From ZC4RG29 sp032907565 (GTDB lineage: Bacteria; Bacteroidota; Bacteroidia; Cytophagales; Cyclobacteriaceae): a stretch of 39,520 nt of DNA. A program made the translations under genes and the position numbers. The notes beneath the pieces were generated by a model that had not been told where the DNA came from, did no database searches, and worked only from the letters and a program-made list of their open reading frames with translations. Each line of letters starts with the position of its first letter. The first letter of the stretch is position 1. Positions 36,892 through 39,520 of the stretch are shown here, piece by piece. Location: NCBI GenBank assembly GCA_032907565.1, contig JAJJPK010000189.1, positions 1-39,520 on the forward strand, in the 5' to 3' direction.

Positions 36892-37146
36892 ATGATCACT
36901 ACATACTCAGACTTCCGGCAGAAATTGAAATCTTACCTGGACGAAGTCTTCAGGAGCCGAAGCCCACTCTTCGTAAGGAGAACCAGGGGTGAGAATATCG
37001 TCGTCCTTTCTGAATCGGAGTATGAGAGTATCATGGAGACTTTTTACCTCCTGAAATCACCTAAGAACGCGGAACGCCTTCAACGCGCGCTTGAGCAGTA
37101 CGAGAAAGGAAAAGGTACGGCCAGAGAACTGCTGCCTGACGAGTGA
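36892..37146 (+). CDS. yefM: YefM/Phd-family antitoxin
   Basis: 84 aa. The N-terminal DNA-binding Phd fold is clear: MITTYSDFRQKLKSYLDEVFRSRSPLFVRR, then RGENIVVLSESEYESIMETFYLLKSP, the strand-turn-helix that begins the antitoxin C-terminal arm; the acidic-basic tail (ERLQRALEQYEKGKG) should wrap the toxin. It ends in a GTGA overlap with the YoeB gene, so the two are coupled. It represses its own promoter through the upstream TGTACA boxes. Confidence 0.9.
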   Translation: MITTYSDFRQKLKSYLDEVFRSRSPLFVRRTRGENIVVLSESEYESIMETFYLLKSPKNAERLQRALEQYEKGKGTARELLPDE

Positions 37147-37397
37147 GAATCATTTTCATGGACGATGCCTGGGAGGATTACCTGTACTGGCAGCAGTACG
37201 ATAAGTCCATGCTGAAAAAGATTAATGCACTTATTAAGGAGATAACAAGAACCCCTTTCCAGGGAACAGGCAAACCGGAGCCACTTAAAGAAAACCTGTC
37301 AGGCTTTTGGTCACGGCGCATAAATCAGGAGCACCGGCTTGTCTACACGGTTGAAAAGGGTGCCGTGATCATCCTTCAGTGTAGATACCACTATTAG
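37143..37397 (+). CDS. yoeB: YoeB-family mRNA-interferase toxin
   Basis: 84 aa from the GTG that overlaps the antitoxin TGA (the 4-base GTGA). It is very close to E. coli YoeB, also 84 aa: GKPEPLKENLSGFWSRRI, EHRLVY and the final CRYHY. The catalytic residues match by position: Glu46, Arg65, His83. It would cut mRNA on the ribosome when the antitoxin is degraded. Complete and apparently intact. Confidence 0.95.
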   Translation: MRIIFMDDAWEDYLYWQQYDKSMLKKINALIKEITRTPFQGTGKPEPLKENLSGFWSRRINQEHRLVYTVEKGAVIILQCRYHY

Positions 37398-37398
37398 C

Positions 37399-37424
37399 AG
37401 AGCGAGTGTGAGTGTGAGGATGTG
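37399..37424 (+). repeat. Partial third copy of the GAGTG terminator arm
   Basis: The GAGTGTGAG-rich words of the duplicated terminators recur right after the toxin stop, ending in the same GAGGATG. The matching second arm is not found here. Confidence 0.45.
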
Positions 37425-37492
37425 GTGGAGCAACGAACGCACTTACCGCGATCTATTTAGGTCCTCGCACACCCTCCAATAACCTCTAATAC

Positions 37493-37639
37493 CTGGTTGA
37501 CGAAGGTGTCGTGACTCCTTTCACATGGGGAAGTAGTGACCCACAATATACCGGTATTGTCCGACACAACTATATCGCATCGCTAAAGGCCGCAGACCAG
37601 CACAATTATATTCCGTTCTTGGAGTTTGTGAGATCCTGA
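37493..37639 (+). pseudogene. C-terminal remnant of a Fic/mobile-mystery-B-like protein
   Basis: A 48-codon frame ends in TGA at 37637-37639, with an in-frame TAA two codons before its first base, and has no start or domain. It reads VDEGVVTPFTWG, then HNYIASLKAADQHNYIPFLEFVRS. That ending (YIxxLxAADxxxYxPLLxFxRS after a TWG) is the C-terminus I associate with Fic-domain mobile mystery protein B. The rest of the 330-bp gap 37398-37728 holds no gene. So an old Fic gene has decayed here. Confidence 0.55.
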
Positions 37640-37728
37640 AACTCGCTAATCACCTTTCGGCAGGTCGCAGACGCAGTTGCGTTTTGCAGGGGACCCTGCA
37701 TCTGCTACTGCATCTGCAACTACCCAAC

Positions 37729-38169
37729 TCACTTCTTCTCTGCACAATTAAACATCCAGTTCACCCCAAACTTATCCGTACAACTTCCAAAGTAGTCACC
37801 CCAGAACATGTCCTGGAGTTCCATGGTGACCTTGCCGCCTTCGGAAAGGGCCTTGAACAGGCGTTCCGTCTCCTTGCGGGTGTCGGGCTGAAGGTTGATG
37901 TGGACGTTGTTGCCCTTCACTATCTTGAATCCATGCGATTCAGGCGCATCCGTTCCCATCAGGGAATGCCCGGCCAGGATCTTCAGTTCTACGTGCATGA
38001 CCAGGTTCTTGTCGGCCTCAGCCAGGGGCGGCATGCCTTCCTGCGGCGGCACCTCGCCCATTCGCATAATGCCCGGCCCGGTAAACTCGCCGCCGAACAC
38101 CGACTTGTAAAAGTTGAACGCGGCCTCCGTCTCGCGTTCGAAATTGAGATACGTACTTACGCTTGCCAT
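37729..38169 (-). CDS. VOC/PhnB-like protein
   Basis: 146 aa. The vicinal-oxygen-chelate fold of the PhnB (3-demethylubiquinone methyltransferase-like) subgroup: MASVSTYLNFERETEAAFNFYKSVFGG, KILAGHSLMGTDAP, VHINLQPDT and a closing MFWGDYFGSCTDKFGVNWMFN. Members are often small dioxygenase-like or resistance proteins, but for most no activity is known. It is divergent from the STING-like gene. Confidence 0.88.
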   Translation of the reverse strand: MASVSTYLNFERETEAAFNFYKSVFGGEFTGPGIMRMGEVPPQEGMPPLAEADKNLVMHVELKILAGHSLMGTDAPESHGFKIVKGNNVHINLQPDTRKETERLFKALSEGGKVTMELQDMFWGDYFGSCTDKFGVNWMFNCAEKK

Positions 38170-38391
38170 TGCTTTAGATTATTTTAGTTGTGAAGCGAAA
38201 TTAGGTCACTTTAGTATCCGACGAGGGGTGCTAAGGCGGCTATTTGGAGGTATGAATGCGACTTTTTAAGAGATGCAGAAGGTAATTGCGTCTGCCACTG
38301 CATCTGCGTCTGTCATTTTGGAATGGCAGGAAAGGGTTATTTGTGCTTTATTAGTACGACAAAACCCTCCTCCCCAACCCAACCTACCGCA

Positions 38392-39120
38392 ATGAAGTTG
38401 CAGCTCGTATCCCGGAGTCTGATCGTATTACTATGGCTCGGCACGTTCATCGTCGCGCTGTGCTGGATATTCTGGAAAGACGCCCCATTCGACCCCGAAC
38501 CGGTCACCGTAGTTCTCGGCCTGATATCGACAGCCATAACCGCCGTCCTGTCCGAGTTCGGCTCACGCCTGGAAGAAGAGGAGTTCTCCCTCCCCTACGC
38601 GCTGGCGTATGGATATGTCAACAACTTCGTTGAGCCGCTAATCTCCCAACTCCTCAAAAACATTCCGCTCGGAAGTCGATTTCCAAAGCTGTTCATATAC
38701 ATTCCCGAAAAGCTCTCCGAACTGGAGCCGCGCAACATCGAACGCATCATCGGTCGTATCCGCATGAAGAACTTCGAGGACAAGGTCATCCACCTCGAAT
38801 TCCAGGAAGGAAGAGCACGCGATATCCTCACAATAAATCAGCAAGGCAACCGCAGGGTGTATTTCGACTTCCCCAATACGCTACTCAGTCTCAACAGCCT
38901 CATCGATTATAAAATGGAGTCGCGCCGAAACCGCTTCAGCGATTCCATCCGGGAGGAAATCGCTAAGGAGTATATTGACAAATTTCGCCAGGTTATGGAA
39001 AAGCTGATTCAGTCAAAAGACCTGACGGACTATGTGTCTTTTATCGGACGCGATCTTAATCTTGGATTGGAAGTTAACGGTCCTACTGGACAACAATCTG
39101 GAGAAGATACGAATCAATAG
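38392..39120 (+). CDS. Two-TM protein with a prokaryotic STING-like domain
   Basis: 242 aa from the ATG at 38392, which begins the first hydrophobic helix; an in-frame ATG at 38323 adds 23 unneeded residues. TM1 is about residues 9-28, then DAPFDPEPV, and TM2 about 37-55, a hairpin I associate with membrane effectors of nucleotide-signalling defence systems. Residues about 66-208 follow the STING fold order: LAYGYVNNFVEPLI (first helix), KLFIYIP (strand), RARDIL, then VYFDFPNTLLSLNSLI and a long helix REEIAKEYIDKFRQVMEKL. Human STING has EYATPLQTLFAMS and a similar helix at these positions. Arg141 and Asp159 are 18 residues apart. Probable membrane effector triggered by a cyclic dinucleotide. 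No cyclase is beside it in this window. Confidence 0.72.
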   Translation: MKLQLVSRSLIVLLWLGTFIVALCWIFWKDAPFDPEPVTVVLGLISTAITAVLSEFGSRLEEEEFSLPYALAYGYVNNFVEPLISQLLKNIPLGSRFPKLFIYIPEKLSELEPRNIERIIGRIRMKNFEDKVIHLEFQEGRARDILTINQQGNRRVYFDFPNTLLSLNSLIDYKMESRRNRFSDSIREEIAKEYIDKFRQVMEKLIQSKDLTDYVSFIGRDLNLGLEVNGPTGQQSGEDTNQ

Positions 39121-39121
39121 T

Positions 39122-39506
39122 CTTAACCACAGAGGTACGGAGGGCACTGAGTTTCACAGAGAAGGTTTTTTGGTGCAACAGTATAGTTCGTGCCGAGTCG
39201 TCGCTGACATACAAATGGCCAAGGCCGCATAAAGGACACAGGCCTGCATGGCGGCAGGCAGGAGTGAGAGCACTTCCATCGTTCAACGGGAAAATCTGCA
39301 CCTATTTTATCGTGTCATGTTCGTCGCCAAAGTCAATGACGGTCATTTGCCATTGGCCTGTTAGTAGTTGCCCTGCGCCGCAGGCGCCTGTGCTCTCTTA
39401 CATTATTGGCGTACTGAACACTAGTGGCGACCTCTATGCGGTCTAACATAACGCACCAAGAATTAACCTCTGTGGAACTCAGTGCCCTCTGTGTCTCTGT
39501 GGTTAG
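39122..39506. repeat. Long inverted-repeat non-coding element
   Basis: Arms 39122-39161 and 39468-39506 are near-perfect inverted repeats (about four or five differences in 39 bases) built of CACAGAG/CACTGAG words, a repeat type known from many bacterial genomes. The ~306-bp interior has hairpins (GCCTGC/GCAGGC near 39242-39259, CGCC/GGCG near 39376-39387) and no supported coding frame; I see no transposase. Confidence 0.65.
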
Positions 39507-39520
39507 ATTTCCTCCAGAGT

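Noticed and set aside
39264..39446. 60-aa plus-strand ORF in the inverted-repeat element
   Set aside because: Lies in a hairpin-rich non-coding core, with no domain or conserved start context.

Overview
The window looks like a chromosomal segment of a Bacteroidota bacterium, most likely Cytophagales-like. The signs are a GldB-type gliding lipoprotein, a DUF6702/HupE/M1-peptidase neighbourhood, many short-lipobox lipoproteins, weak Shine-Dalgarno sequences with occasional GTG starts, two acyl-lipid desaturases and TAnnTTTG-like promoter boxes. The genus cannot be fixed from the sequence alone. Base composition looks close to half G+C.

Layout. 1-6224 (minus): DUF6702 protein, gldB, tpiA, prmA, then a very large exported protein that runs off the left edge. 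6298-11414 (plus): a HupE/UreJ-like membrane protein and two tandem M1 metallopeptidases. 11411-16301: a PLP-dependent dehydratase, a small membrane protein, polA (broken by a 2-base frameshift) and a lipoprotein with its own terminator. 16623-25378: a secreted amidase, a LEA2-like lipoprotein, an acyl-CoA dehydrogenase with a coupled small ORF, an M2 (ACE-like) peptidase lipoprotein, a third M1 aminopeptidase and a Calx-beta-like lipoprotein. 25442-28953 (minus): a compact run of TraB/GumN, TrmH-family methyltransferase, purM and lgt. 29038-31644: mutS, interrupted by an in-frame TAG. 31936-35923: two desaturases around an ECF sigma factor and a zinc-ribbon/GT61-like protein.

The right end (36084-39520) is the accessory part. 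It holds a tRNA-Gly whose 3' half does not fold, a tRNA-Leu whose last 21-22 nt plus terminator are duplicated 289 bp downstream, two 60-bp hairpin repeats, a YefM-YoeB toxin-antitoxin pair with twin TGTACA operator boxes, the C-terminal remnant of a Fic/mobile-mystery-B protein, a VOC protein, and a two-TM protein whose soluble part reads as a prokaryotic STING domain. A long inverted-repeat element follows. I read this as the worn remains of a mobile or defence island beside tRNA genes.

The best candidate for something new is the STING-like membrane protein at 38392-39120. No cyclic-nucleotide synthase lies next to it inside the window. Two repair/replication genes (polA, mutS) carry inactivating lesions in this sequence. 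Sequencing or assembly error is the simplest explanation, but a mutator background should be excluded.
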